64,000 bases of DNA from contig OX411543.1 in NCBI GenBank assembly GCA_948146395.1, positions 29,651,558-29,715,557 on the forward strand. The letters run 5' to 3'. The position numbers were made by a program, and so were the translations under genes. The DNA comes from Fragum whitleyi (taxonomy: Eukaryota > Mollusca > Bivalvia > Cardiida > Cardiidae). This document shows, in pieces, positions 34,701 to 44,039 of the stretch. Below the pieces are notes generated by a model. It was not told the origin of the DNA. It was given only the letters and a program-made list of their open reading frames with translations, and did no database searches. Position 1 is the first letter of the stretch, and each line of letters starts with the position of its first letter.

Positions 34701-37700
34701 TAGGGCAATACTGGTACTTTGATATATAGAACCGTGGATAGGTATACATTTCTCATGTAAAATGATATCAATATGAAGGCATGAAACGTCTTTTTAAGAA
34801 AATTATCGATGGAAAACTAAGACACGTCTACCTCTCATGCTGTTTCCTTGACGCCATCTTTGATTGACTGCACAAACCTTAACGGACAACTTACAACACA
34901 GTGAGGAAGTCCTCCATTTATTCGATTTGTTTTGAACAAGATCTACTAAATGGAAACAAGAGTAGCAAGTGAAGGTTTATTTAAAGAATATATCTGTTTA
35001 TAGTTTACCACGTGGTCTAGAGAACTACTTTGGAGGCGTATTGATATTTTCGGAAGCATCATATCGAAAAGTGAATGGATTTTCCAATCTTTACTGGGGC
35101 TGGGGAGGTGAAGATGATGATATGAGAACAAGGTAAGACAACATCAACAGAAAAGAAGTAGGTCACGTGTACCCTATTCAAACGCATGATAATTAATATG
35201 TAAAAGTTTTGATATGACTTACGTCGTGTAAGTGAATTAACCCTGCTGAACATGCAATGGAAATATCCATTTCAGCCATAGTTTTATGAAAGATCTATTT
35301 CAGATAATTAAACCAATCCTTGATGTAACGAACAACTCATTGATGGATATGAAATCGAATTAGGGAAAAGTATTACGATGGGGGTGTTTAAAAAATTGAT
35401 AATTACAATCACATTTTGTTCTTTCCGTGAAAATTGGACTTAACCTTCAGATTTTATATACGCACCTGCTAGTTGAGTTACATCATCTTATCATGCATGC
35501 AAAAACATATTGCCTATGTGTGTAATTTCTCCTGGACGAACTCATTTTTCATGAAAATGATCATCAATTACACGATGGTATTGATAGGCGTGAATTCTAT
35601 AGCGTCTGATCGGTTCGTGTGACACACAAATTGAAAATTACGTATATCTTAATAGAGGGGTAAAAGTATCGCGAATTTTGTCGGATTCAGACGAAATTAG
35701 ACATATTGTAGTGCCTCCATTGAATATCACTCAAAACTCACTCACCACACTCATTCAATTCCATTGTTGATGTTTTTTGAACAATTTTGAAACGCTAGTG
35801 GAATAAATATTCAAATGAGCTAAGAGCGGTAAGCAACGTTAAATTTTCGTTGTGGAAATGACGTCATGGTGGATTTCCTGACGTCATTTTCTAACCGGCA
35901 ACACATATTTCGCGGATTAACAATATCGTGCTTTTATCGTTTAATCCCAAAATTTCAGGTCATATTATAAACAGAATATCAAACTTTTGCTGATTAAAAA
36001 TCGAATTTATTAAGCTCGTCATCTAAAACAGATAAAACTTTAAAACTCGACAAAGCCTCGTTTTTTGACACGTTTAAAAAAATGGTTTTCAATGACCAAT
36101 CATTCAATATATTCTGAATGTTTTTCAAAATCCTACCATTATTCGGTTGCACCCTCTTTGTTTTGGCCTCGTTAAATATATAGAAAATTGGCATATTTTG
36201 ACAGTCCGTAGCTCTTCAAAAAATAATTTTGGCTATAACCCTTGGCATGGCTTAAAGGTCATTCATTGTTCTTCAAATTTGTACACAGAAGATGCTGTTA
36301 ACTTTTTCACAATGTTTCTTCGCACACAGCGAAAGTTCAAGGCATTGCAATAAATAATTCCGACCTAAATGTGACACGTCACGCGAAAAGGGACCGTCTA
36401 GGTAATACATAAAGTGTTGATCTCAGGCAGACCCGATGCATGCTTTTGAGAAGGGATTTCACAAGGCCTTCGTAATTCATCTCATACGGTCGAGGAATCA
36501 TATGGTATCGCTCTCATTTCGGGAAATGGAACCCAGGGGCCAGTTTCATCAAAACATTTAAGGCGCATTTTGTCTTACCGATGACTTTCGAAACAGTTAC
36601 AACAACAATCACTTTAGATGGGTATTGATAGATTGGTGGTACGTGATTTTTGTCCTAAATATGCCATGAGTCATCGGTAAGACAAAAATGTGTCTTAAAT
36701 GTTTTGGTAAAACCGGCACCAGGTTTACATTTTTCCGGCATCTCTTGGCCAACCGTCAATTTCAGTTGTTACGAAAGTACGCCACGATTAACATAACAAA
36801 TTGGAATACAATTTCAGAGTCACAGCTATGAAGATACCAATCGAACAGCCTAAAGATAAAAACCTGTGGTATGAATCATGGACACACGGCCACGAACCGT
36901 CTTTGGTTAATAGGTTAGTTATTTTAAGGCAATAAACAGGGGGTTGTGAACTCCCTGTACAGTCATGAGTTGTCAAACTTCAGATTTCTGCTACACGTGG
37001 CGTTTTTTGAATGGAAAAACACGCCTTGCTAACGATCGCATGCGCTTTGCTCTCCTTAACGTAAGCTTTTTTCCTACTTTCCAATCCCGAACGGTGTGCT
37101 TGCTCGTGGCGCTTGCGATAATCGGCCAGCAACGTCACGGGGTGACTAGCATATCGAACACTAATGGCAGATATGTTGATTTGTATCGAATTTCCCATTT
37201 TTAAATCATCGAAAGTGCGGAATCTAATTATACGAAATATTTTTCACTTCATTATACTTATCTAACAAGAGCTGTCGGAGGACAGCGAAGCTCGACTATT
37301 CCTAGTGCTGGATAGTAACAGCAAATCAATATCGACATTGAAAATTCAATAAAATGAAAGTCAAGAGAAAAGAATCTTTATCTAGAGGCTGAAAAAGGTT
37401 AAATTCCACTAAATTCAATTTCAGAGTAATTAATCTTTGCCTAGAAACTGATATCATGGTAACAGAAGCATGTGTAAAGTTTCCAAGCAAAAGCCTAGGT
37501 AGAAATAAAGCTTTAACTGATAAACAACGTTTGCACGTAAAAACTTGACCAAGAATTTCTAAGTCCGAAAAGGGTTAAAATTCCAATAAATTCAATATCA
37601 TAGTAATAAATCTTTGTCAACAGGCTGATATTATGGTCACAGAAACATGTGCAAGATTTCAAAGCAATAGATTTAGTAAAAAGATGTGTTTGTGAAACAC

Positions 37701-39400
37701 GAATGCCCCCGGAACAGCATTTTTTTTAAAGTTTGACCTTGACAGATGACTTTGACCTTGTCACATGACCTTGACCTTGTCACATGACCTTGACTTTGGT
37801 GTACAGCTGTGTATGTCAAATACTTTTGGGGTAAAAGGCAAAGGTTAAGTTTCAGGTTAAGTTTTCGGACAGACGGACGGACAGACGGGCGGACGGACGG
37901 ACAGACAGACAGACAGACAGACGGACATGAGTAAAACAATATGCCCCCGATCTCTCGATACGGGGGCATAAATATTGAAATATTACAGAAATACAATATT
38001 TGCATGTAAAAACTTAACCAAGAATTTTTAAGTCCGAAAAGGGTTAAAATTCCACTAAATTCAATATCAGAGTAATAAATCTTTGTCTAGATGCTGATAT
38101 TATGGTCACAAAAGCATGTGTAAGTATCAAAGCAATAGATTTTATAGAAACAGAAATATTACAGATAAACAACATTTGCACGTAAAAACATAACCAATAT
38201 TTCTAAGTCCGAAAAGGGTTAAAATTCCACTAAATTTAATATCAGTTTATTGAATCTTTGTCTAGAGGCTGATATTATGGTCACAGAAGCATGTGCAAAG
38301 TTTCAAAGCAATAGCTTTAATAGAAACAGATATTTTAAACACTTGCACGTAAAAACTTAACCATAGCATTACGTCGACGCCGACACTGACGCCGTCGCCC
38401 GGGTGACCGGAATAGACCCCCTATTCTTCGAATAGTCGAGCTAAAAATGATTTCTGATGGTATTGGAGGGATTTGGTTTTCAATTCATTTATTTTTGTTG
38501 CCTAGCAACCGGTCATTTTACGGTGCGTTAAAGATCGATTACTCACTGTAAAAAGTTTTTGCGGCGAGCGCTTTTGTATCTTAAGCGCAGAGCATGACAA
38601 TGCATGTATATGTATACGGTTTAATATCGTCACAAATGAATAGATTCAAATGTTTTGATCACGTCCCTAATATTTGACCTTTACTATTGACATTGAAAGA
38701 TGTTACTGATTTCATCATCAGAAGACAGTTGTACAATACATGTACACATAAAGAAAGATTGACGTGTATATAATTATGAGTACACGTGAAATAGAAAAAC
38801 AGATAACATAAGATAGAATTTAGATGCAATGCATCAAAATAGGACGAGAATTATTTGTTTTTCATCATTGAATTATGTAAAAAAAAAATTAAGATAATGT
38901 TTGTTCTTTTGCCACCAATACCTTTGTGAATTTTGTAGATTTTAACAGCATTAATGACACTGTTTTAACAGGCACACTTAGCTAAAATAGAATAATGAGA
39001 ACAACTTTTTTTTTCAATTTAAGCAAAATGCAAGTCTGATCGTATGGAGATTACCTTTTTTAGCTCGCCTGTTTTTGGAGAAAACTCGAGGTATAGAGAT
39101 CACCTTGGCGTCATTGACGTTGTTGTTAGCGTGGCACACTTTAACCTTAGTCATATTTCTGTTGTTATTGAAGATATCTTCGTGAAATTTAGCATGTGAG
39201 TTCACTAAGATAAGAGCTATCTAGCCAATCATTGTGGATAAATTATTTTTGTAATAGCACCTTTTTCGACTCAGATTTTTGTATTATCCAGTACCTTCAG
39301 CCAGGCGTTGCACCCGTAGGCGGTGCTCTTGTTAGAATAATATATTCACTCAGATTCATGTTGAATTCTATTTTATTTGGACAATGTGCAATAAAATCCA

Positions 39401-39436
<36 letters not shown>

Positions 39437-42400
39437 AAAGAAAAGAAAAGAAAATTAAAAAAAATAGATCACATTGTTTATTTCTAAATACATATTTCAA
39501 AGATAACTAATGGGTGTTTGTGAGTTAGGTCATATACAAGAACTGCTTTTAACATTTGGTTTTCGCTTTTCGCGAGTTTAGCTTGAAATACAAATGTAGC
39601 ATGAAAAGTAAATAAATATAAAAAAAAAATTTTTTTAGCTTATTTTCAAAACAATGATAGTATTGATATGAAACTTGCATACTAGTGAGACTCGAACATC
39701 TGCACATATGTCTATTGGTGAGCTTCATTTTAGGTTAATATGTTTATCCAACGATATCTCATAGATAGACATCGAATAATTAAAACTTCAGAAATATCCT
39801 TAATGGCACTACACCATTACAATTTTGAAGTAAAAAGGGGGGAGTGTGTTTGCTGGACATGCGATGATATGCCCCGCAGGCTGTTGCAAGATCTAGCGGG
39901 ACCGTTTTTTTCTCAATCTCTAATTAGTAGCTTCCAGCAAAGGGTGATTTTGTCCTGACCCGAGTCACAGAATTAAAATTATGGAACAAACAATTCTGAA
40001 ATTGGTGAAATCCTCACAACCCCAGCTTGACAAGCTGAAGTTACGAGGGTTTGGTGATCAACCTACGACTTTAGATTTCAAGACATATATGTCGACTGTC
40101 TATAAAAGTAATAATTAATAATTGTAATCCAATAATTGGTTTAAATCGCACCACGTGGGTAAATCCAATGCACTTTATTTCTGTATAAAAAGCAAAAAGG
40201 TCTTTCGGGAAACCCCCGACATTCGATCTGCAAGTCCTGTGTTGTAGGAACTCGAATTAAATTAGTTCCCGATCATCAACGCAACATAAAATTATGGAAC
40301 AAACAATTCTGAAATTGGTGAAATCCTCACAACCCCAGCTTGACAAGCTGAAGTTACGAGGGTTTGGTGATCAACCTACGACTTTAGATTTCAAGACATA
40401 TATGTCGACTGTCTATAAAAGTAATAATTAATAATTGTAATCCAATAATTGGTTTAAATCGCACCACGTGGGTAAATCCAATGCACTTTATTTCTGTATA
40501 AAAAGCAAAAAGGTCTTTCGGGAAACCCCCGACATTCGATCTGCAAGTCCTGTGTTGTAGGAACTCGAATTAAATTAGTTCCCGATCATCAACGCAACAT
40601 TGCTATTCAATCTAAATTGTAAATTAAGATACTTTCGAAAGAGTTTACGATTTCAAGCATACAGGTCTGATTCTTAGCCGACGTAAACTTAGAAAACAGC
40701 GAGTCGACGAAGACCATCAATCGACCCTCTCAACCAAGACCGACCACGCCGTTTTCGTTTAAAAATACAGACTAACTTGGCAGAAACATTTTTTTTTGTC
40801 ATAAATACCTCTACGAATTTCAAAGTTGTCGTTTATTTGTGTATCATTTGTTTTACTTTACGACATTTCACTTCGATAGCGAGATATAAAATACACGATC
40901 TAAAAATAGATTGTGTAATCTATACTCGCAGAAAGTGGACTGTTTATCCGACTATTCTAATAATTTCTTCGATCTAGAGGATTGCAATTATAAAGGAAGA
41001 GTGTCTTTTCACTGCGTTTATTGGGGTATAAAGTGCAATTACCTTAGCACATGGCTTAAACATAACGTTATTTGCCATGTACCAAGGCAATTGCACTTTA
41101 TACCCCAATAAACGCAGTGAAAAATACAATCATCCCAATAATAAAAGCTGTTTAACTTTGCCTTTTATGCAACGACCCGATACCTAGCCTCCGCCTTGTA
41201 TTGTTTGCTGAAATAAACACTTTTAGCGACAATTATTCTATGTTGACAAGTGGCCAAACTGACATTAACGCGCATCAATAAAAATATAATTACACATTTT
41301 TAATATGAAAATGATATTTTTGATAACTTGTGATTTGTGAAATCAATCAGCCGTAAAAAACGCAATGACAAAGGAAGATTGAACAGTAAATTGATATGCC
41401 CGAACTTACGCATCAAATCAAACAAAAATTACGTCGTTGCAACAGAGGATCTTCTTTGTATGATTTAGCTAAATGCAGTTAAGACAAGTAAACCTTTTCT
41501 TTACTCTAAATTCAAATTTATGTTATTGCGTTTTGAAGGTCGCTCAGTATATTGACCTATCCACATTTTAAAGGATACTTTCGGTAAAAACTTTTCTATG
41601 AAGTACAATCTTTTTAGATTCAATTCATTACGTTTTCCGCCAACAACAAATTGGTATTTACTCGACTGAAATTTTGAAAATTCCCTGCAATTTGCTAGTT
41701 TTGTGACTTTTTCAAAGTTGGGTTGGTGTCTTCTTTTGTCTTCTAGAATCGTTCTGTCGGCCCTTTTTACTCGATTCTTTCACCGAAATCTTAGCAATTG
41801 ATTCTTCGTTGCTTAAAGGAAATGTCCTATTCATTTCTTTTTTTTAATGTGTCGAAAATAGGGAAATATGCAGTGACCGATTAGAAGTTGGTTTCAGTTT
41901 ATACACTGAAAGAATTATGTCGCCAATGACGCCATATTGATGATGTCATTATTTGACCCAAACGCAAAGGCCATATAGATGACCTGTTTGATTTTGTAAG
42001 GTATCCTACAACGTTTAATTTGATATATGACATGATAAATCGGCAACAAATCTGCAAATGTAGGTATTTGTATATTTAGACAGAAATTGCTTTCTTTATT
42101 GCATATACTCCATCCATATTTTAAAGGACACAGCCGAAAATCTTTTTTTTCTTCTTCTTTAAAATGTATTTTTTATGTATAAATATATAATACGTACTTA
42201 GTATTTTGTATGTGAAAAAATATCTAACGAGGTTGGGAGAATTGATCAATGTCGAGGCTCTGCTGAGACAATTATCAATTCCCACAACCGAGTTAGATAT
42301 TTTTTCATACAATACACTAAATACGTATTATATTTATCTTATAACCTCTATTCGCCTTGTTTTTGTAGATGTTTCCAAGAGAAATGCAAGTTTCTAAAAA

Positions 42401-43252
42401 TAACCGCATTACATATTTGTTCTAAAAATAACTATGTGATATAATTAAAAAAAAATATCATACGTGATGTTATCACACGGATATTTGTATGGTTATAAGA
42501 TAATGATGCTTATTTCATTACGTTTTCAGCCGGAATATATAATATTGAATAAATTTCGGACGTTTTACATATGCTATGCAAAAATTATGACGCCAAGGAT
42601 GCCATTATAATGACCATTTCATTCGACTGAGGCAGAAAGAAAGCCAGTTGGGCGACTTTTTTTTTATTTTTATCACGTATCCTAAAACGTTTAATTTGAT
42701 GAATGACATGATAAATCGGCAACAATTTTGCACGGGACACCCGGCGGAAATTGACTAAATGTCGTAAATATGAAATTTCAAAACACGCTAAATTACGAGA
42801 AAGAAATTCAAACGAGTTCGAAAAAGGACATCGTAGAAACATATTTTAAATGCCCATCATGTTTTGTAAAAAAGTCGCAAAACGCGACAAAATTTGTGGT
42901 GAATTATATTTGAATGTCTCACCTATTTTAAACAAAACTAGTACAATCATTTTCATTTTACGTGTTTTGTGACGTGTTTTAAAATCAATGGTTTTCATGC
43001 GAATAAAGTCACACGAGTTCGTATAATTACTCACCATGTTTTATAGCACAGAACTAACATATCATCTTTCTGTCTTGTAGATTCCAGTTTTATCTACGTG
43101 CAAAATCACGAATGCACCAAGAAGGTTTGAACAGCGCAAATTACACCTTGCTAAAGATTGAACATAGACCACTGTATACATGGATATATGTCGCTTGCAA
43201 CGATACCAAACATTTTTACAAGGATCTGATTCCTCAAAACAAACCGTACTAA
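22483..43252 (+). CDS. B4GALT: Beta-1,4-galactosyltransferase family gene, six exons, 5' partial
   Basis: The protein is a type II Golgi membrane enzyme that, by family, moves galactose from UDP-Gal to terminal GlcNAc. The coding exons are 22483..22702, 24381..24610, 31464..31654, 35004..35132, 36818..36913 and 43081..43252. All introns are GT-AG, the phases agree, and the total is 346 codons including the stop. In order come a short basic tail, one membrane segment (about residues 11-29), a stem, KVAIIIPFRNR, the metal site FHDVDMLP, NYFGG, WGWGGEDDD and GLNSANY near the C-terminus. Tyr before FGG is the position that favours galactose over GalNAc in bovine B4GALT1. The segment that normally carries MIxH reads NLWYESWTHGHE, so the usual metal-binding His is not in place. 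The first exon opens at an acceptor, so the start codon is upstream. Transposons fill the introns. Confidence 0.93.
22731..22865. mobile_element. Foldback MITE H1, copy 2
   Basis: A nearly complete palindrome (gccctgcgttcagg...cctgaacacagggc, centre gcacgtatgtgcacgtgc) begins 28 bases after the exon donor site at 22703. Confidence 0.8.
23625..24010 (-). repeat. Diverged E1-related segment
   Basis: Phrases such as gagcgagttttgaatgattcc, tgagtgattggagtgagtgtttgga and tgattgagatgagtgtcaattt match parts of E1 (14230..14700 in complement, 55900..56020 directly). The boundaries are unclear. It lies in intron 1. Confidence 0.4.
24381..24610 (+). CDS. B4GALT: B4GALT exon, nucleotide-binding start of catalytic domain
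   Basis: Acceptor ttttttttatacgaaag and donor gtatag frame the exon. It encodes the family hallmark GGHYQPYDCRARKKVAIIIP, then FRNR and IFVAEQ. The split first codon pairs with the one base left by the preceding exon. NST and NRT are potential N-glycosylation sites. Confidence 0.93.
25977..26130 (+). promoter_or_regulatory. Promoter-like inverted copy (left boundary)
   Basis: gtttaccgatcaccctaatttt is followed by CCAAT (26003), a GC box ggggcggag (26109) and TATA-like cttaaaaag (26119). This is an inverted, diverged counterpart of the recombinase promoter at 30295..30458 and faces right. No clear gene starts after it; the frame at 26158..26367 has no recognised domain. Downstream the phrase cagacagtcacgtg occurs twice. 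Confidence 0.45.
26922..27091. mobile_element. MITE with ~35-bp inverted repeats
   Basis: The ends ttaaggtggtgga and aatagttccgcaacgttt are inverted against ttgcggaactatt and ccactaccttaa. It is 170 bp and probably flanked by TA or TTAA. No frame is present. Confidence 0.75.
27430..28739 (-). CDS. Recombinase exon 2 (catalytic)
   Basis: An open frame of 1,310 bases follows the acceptor at 28740. Unspliced, the frame continues to 28869 through non-conserved sequence, which explains a longer raw frame. It contains the whole core-binding and catalytic parts with no stop. Confidence 0.87.
27430..30261 (-). CDS. Tyrosine recombinase-like gene (Crypton/KIAA1958-like), two exons
   Basis: Exon 1 is 30261..30069 and exon 2 is 28739..27430, joined across a GT-AG intron (donor gtaagt, acceptor accattacag) with matching phase. 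Together they give 501 codons including the stop. An acidic N-terminal segment is followed by a core-binding region (RKSNNWAITVWRDWAKYRNE) and a catalytic region. The catalytic region has the first Arg in FGFRGGQEH, HSGR as the H-x-x-R box, and the nucleophile Tyr in VRAYERE. A Pro/Glu-rich tail follows. These are the tyrosine-recombinase residues found in Crypton transposons and derived animal proteins with DUF3504. The gene lies in intron 2 of B4GALT on the opposite strand and has its own CCAAT/GC-box/TATA-like promoter. It could be an active element or a domesticated gene; no element ends typical of Cryptons could be proved. Confidence 0.85.
28889..28960. mobile_element. Foldback MITE H1, fragment
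   Basis: gtctgaacgtgctcttacgtgcaaagcggg followed by cgtcctgaacggcggg gives the two ends of an H1 element with most of one arm lost. It lies in the recombinase intron. Confidence 0.55.
29304..29549. mobile_element. MITE family M, copy 3 (inverted)
   Basis: It is the complement of copy 1: gacccatcaag...gggaccatctgggtagtgcg, central palindrome agtcagactgcggactgcgc, and cccgatctctttttcaa before the end cgcgtgatgggtcacat. It lies in the recombinase intron. Confidence 0.78.
29859..29967. mobile_element. Foldback MITE H1, diverged copy
   Basis: Arms ctcaggacgaaaactttcgcgaa and cgaacgtttgcttatcctga flank a shortened centre (gccctgctttatacttgcaaagcggg). Confidence 0.6.
30069..30261 (-). CDS. Recombinase exon 1
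   Basis: ATG at 30261 begins an acidic segment ending ENPT plus one base, then donor gtaagt (30068). The split codon joins the exon 2 acceptor in frame. It has no domain of its own. Confidence 0.72.
30295..30458 (-). promoter_or_regulatory. Recombinase promoter (predicted) with terminal inverted repeat
   Basis: Reading towards the gene there is gttttaccgatcaccctaat, CCAAT (30429..30433 in complement), a GC box aggggcggag (30328) and TATA-like gttttataaat (30295..30305), about 35 bases before the ATG. The outer 22 bases are inverted at 25977..25998. Confidence 0.5.
30459..30566. repeat. 108-bp palindrome
   Basis: The arms agttatagttcat..ctgacaatttacgcgtataacc and ggttatatcgcgtaaactgtcag..atgaactataact surround cgctccgctgacgctccgc. 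It abuts the inverted repeat that bounds the recombinase region. Confidence 0.8.
31464..31654 (+). CDS. B4GALT: B4GALT exon with DVD metal site
   Basis: Acceptor tgcactttcag and donor gtaaga frame the exon. It encodes FKKGLLMNAGF (family FNRAKLLNVGF), then CVIFHDVDMLPAD. DVD binds Mn and UDP in the family. The family Arg of FNRA is Lys here. SNTT is a possible glycosylation site. Confidence 0.93.
31942..34903 (-). mobile_element. 2.96-kb transposon with ~540-bp inverted repeats, CACTGTG ends and 5-bp duplication
   Basis: The outer 24 bases start CACTGTGTTGTAAG and are perfectly inverted at the other end (CTTACAACACAGTG). The pairing continues, with small gaps, to about 32485 and 34366. AGGAA is duplicated at 31937..31941 and 34904..34908. 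Iterated ctacaccgtt motifs lie at the inner edge of the repeats. The interior has one decayed minus-strand reading region (33234..33886). A CACWRTG heptamer with a 5-bp duplication is the pattern of Transib/RAG-type transposons; the interior does not show their transposase, so the class is an inference. It fills most of B4GALT intron 3. Confidence 0.85.
33234..33886 (-). pseudogene. Decayed transposon-borne reading frame, unknown function
   Basis: A continuous minus-strand frame reads from about 33886 to 33234 with one internal TAA at 33450..33452. Before the stop: IPDISIGCAETDD, then NWLSFHQMVKEGRF and NIAFHLFMDV. After it: RFWRVGYCLFHGKWLHFMSG. Upstream, another frame (LEAFRTGPFQPDIKSAQERD, about 34000) seems to belong to the same protein after a frameshift. 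The composition looks like real protein, but the family is not recognised. It lies between the long inverted repeats, so it is element cargo or a piece of its transposase. Confidence 0.55.
35004..35132 (+). CDS. B4GALT: B4GALT exon with substrate-specificity and WGWGGEDDD motifs
   Basis: Acceptor tctgtttatag and donor gtaaga frame the exon. It encodes ENYFGGVLIFSEASYRKVNG and YWGWGGEDDD. Tyr before FGG aligns with bovine Tyr289, and EDDD contains the catalytic acid. Confidence 0.94.
36369..36440. mobile_element. MITE family M, fragment
   Basis: One end only: atgtgacacgtcacgcg, gggaccgtctagg and taatacataaagtg. The other end is missing. Confidence 0.55.
36533..36723. mobile_element. MITE with ~45-bp inverted repeats
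   Basis: The arms ggccagtttcatcaaaacattt and ttgtcttaccgatgact are inverted against agtcatcggtaagacaaa and ttttggtaaaaccggc. It is about 190 bp and non-coding. It ends about 95 bases before the next B4GALT exon. Confidence 0.8.
36818..36913 (+). CDS. B4GALT: B4GALT exon, helix after the active site
   Basis: Acceptor tacaatttcag and donor gttagt frame the exon. It encodes AMKIPIEQPKDKNLWYESWT and HGHEPSLVN. Family members have a Met and a metal-binding His (MIxH) here; this exon has Trp/Ser at those places, with His shifted three or more residues. Confidence 0.85.
37265..38447 (+). repeat. R1 tandem array, copy C (interrupted by R3)
   Basis: 5' acaagagctgtcggagga + agctcgactattcctag; 3' cgacgccgtcgcccgg, hairpin, tcgagctaaaaa. 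Units match copy B. A single-unit R3 element sits at 37680..37973 inside one unit. It lies in B4GALT intron 5. Confidence 0.8.
37680..37973 (+). repeat. R3 element, single unit
   Basis: The start aagatgtgtttgtgaaacac (hairpin gtgtttgtgaaacac) precedes aatgcccccg. One unit has gaccttgac repeats, then a (gacg/gaca)n tract. The end is the hairpin atgcccccgatctctcgatacgggggcat + aaa. The terminal aatgcccccg is inverted at the end. Confidence 0.75.
39058..39230 (-). repeat. Repeat terminus related to R1/R2
   Basis: tttttagctcgcctgttttt is the complement of a gagctaaaaa-type end, and is followed by aactcgaggtatagagatcacc. The body is short and degenerate. The preceding 38450..39050 shows nothing recognised. 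Confidence 0.4.
39402..39460 (+). repeat. (GAAA)n microsatellite
   Basis: About twelve GAAA/AAAGAAA units follow caataaaatccaaag. The preceding ggcgttgcacccgtaggcgg...aataaaat looks like the 3' end of a retroposon, so this may be its tail. Confidence 0.7.
39974..40600 (+). repeat. Perfect tandem duplication, 313-bp unit
   Basis: Two head-to-tail copies (about 39974..40287 and 40287..40600) show no difference by eye over the full unit. Each has tataaaag and tgtataaaaagc boxes and an aggaactcgaattaaattag end, which is reminiscent of an LTR. The 39740..39958 frame just before has no recognised domain. Confidence 0.85.
41006..41122. repeat. 117-bp palindrome
   Basis: Arms of about 50 bases (ttcactgcgtttattgggg, tataaagtgcaatt and complements) surround a short loop near 41063. 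Otherwise 40610..42180 has no recognised feature. Confidence 0.85.
42187..42334. repeat. 148-bp inverted repeat
   Basis: Arms of about 60 bases (tgaaaaaatatctaacgagg, gttgggagaattgat and complements) are separated by cgaggctctgctgag. It lies in intron 5. The remainder to 43080 has nothing recognised. Confidence 0.8.
43081..43252 (+). CDS. B4GALT: B4GALT last exon
   Basis: Acceptor tttctgtcttgtag is followed by coding sequence with GLNSANYTLLKIEHRPLYTW, the family C-terminal signature, and stop TAA at 43250..43252. NYT is a possible glycosylation site. Confidence 0.92.
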
Positions 43253-43563
43253 CCGATGATAACGATTATTATTGCAAAACTGTACGTTTTCGGGTCGTTA
43301 TAGGTACTTGTTAACGGACAAAATCCGGGGGATATTGTGGATAACCAGTTAATTCACGAACGATTAACGCAACCCCTTTTTACCGAGATATCTCTTGATA
43401 CACTTTATCTATTAAAAGGAGACTGGTCTTTTCTACAATATTTGTTTGCAAATACGAAGTTTTGTTTGTAAAAGTGATACCAGTACCGTGTACTCGATTC
43501 GAGCAACGTTTTCTACTGTTAAAAAAAATTTAAATCGCTCCGAAGTTCAAATTTGATTTGAAT

Positions 43564-43712
43564 TGGGGTTTAACGTCGTTTCCAACAATCTTTCAGTTAT
43601 ATCGCGACGACTGGAGCATCTAACGATGGATTCCTGGCATTTCCTACACCAGTACTACCACCACATCCCTTTCCTAGCCTCCAGTTGCTATTCCACATAG
43701 GTTTACGAGTAT
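43564..43712 (-). mobile_element. SINE-like retroposon S1, minus copy
   Basis: It is the complement of S1: gtttaacgtcgtttccaac, atatcgcgacgactggagc, atccctttcctagcctcc. It lies about 310 bases after the B4GALT stop. Confidence 0.75.
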
Positions 43713-44039
43713 CTACCCATTGGTGGAAGACAACCCGAAGTTCAAAGGTCAACAGTGTAAATGAGCTTTTCCTGCACAAAGCCTCTACTTTTGTGGGAAG
43801 ATTTAAAAATGAGTATGCACAAATTTTCTCAGTCAAAAGTAGATTTTGCAATTTCATATAAATACTAAGGTAGCTCCAAGGTTATGGATAAAAACACAAG
43901 ATGTCCTATTTTTTGCCACCAAGTGATATATTTATACTTCACAGAATACTTGGTTTGTTTATTATGAGCATATTGCAGTTAGTAACACCGTGATATTGGG
44001 TTTCATCTCGATCAAAACAATTCTGAATCGCTTTTTCAG

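Noticed and set aside
36965..37204. 79-codon frame in intron 5
   Set aside because: No acceptor or donor fits the B4GALT phases, and the next true exon at 43081 joins the previous one directly.
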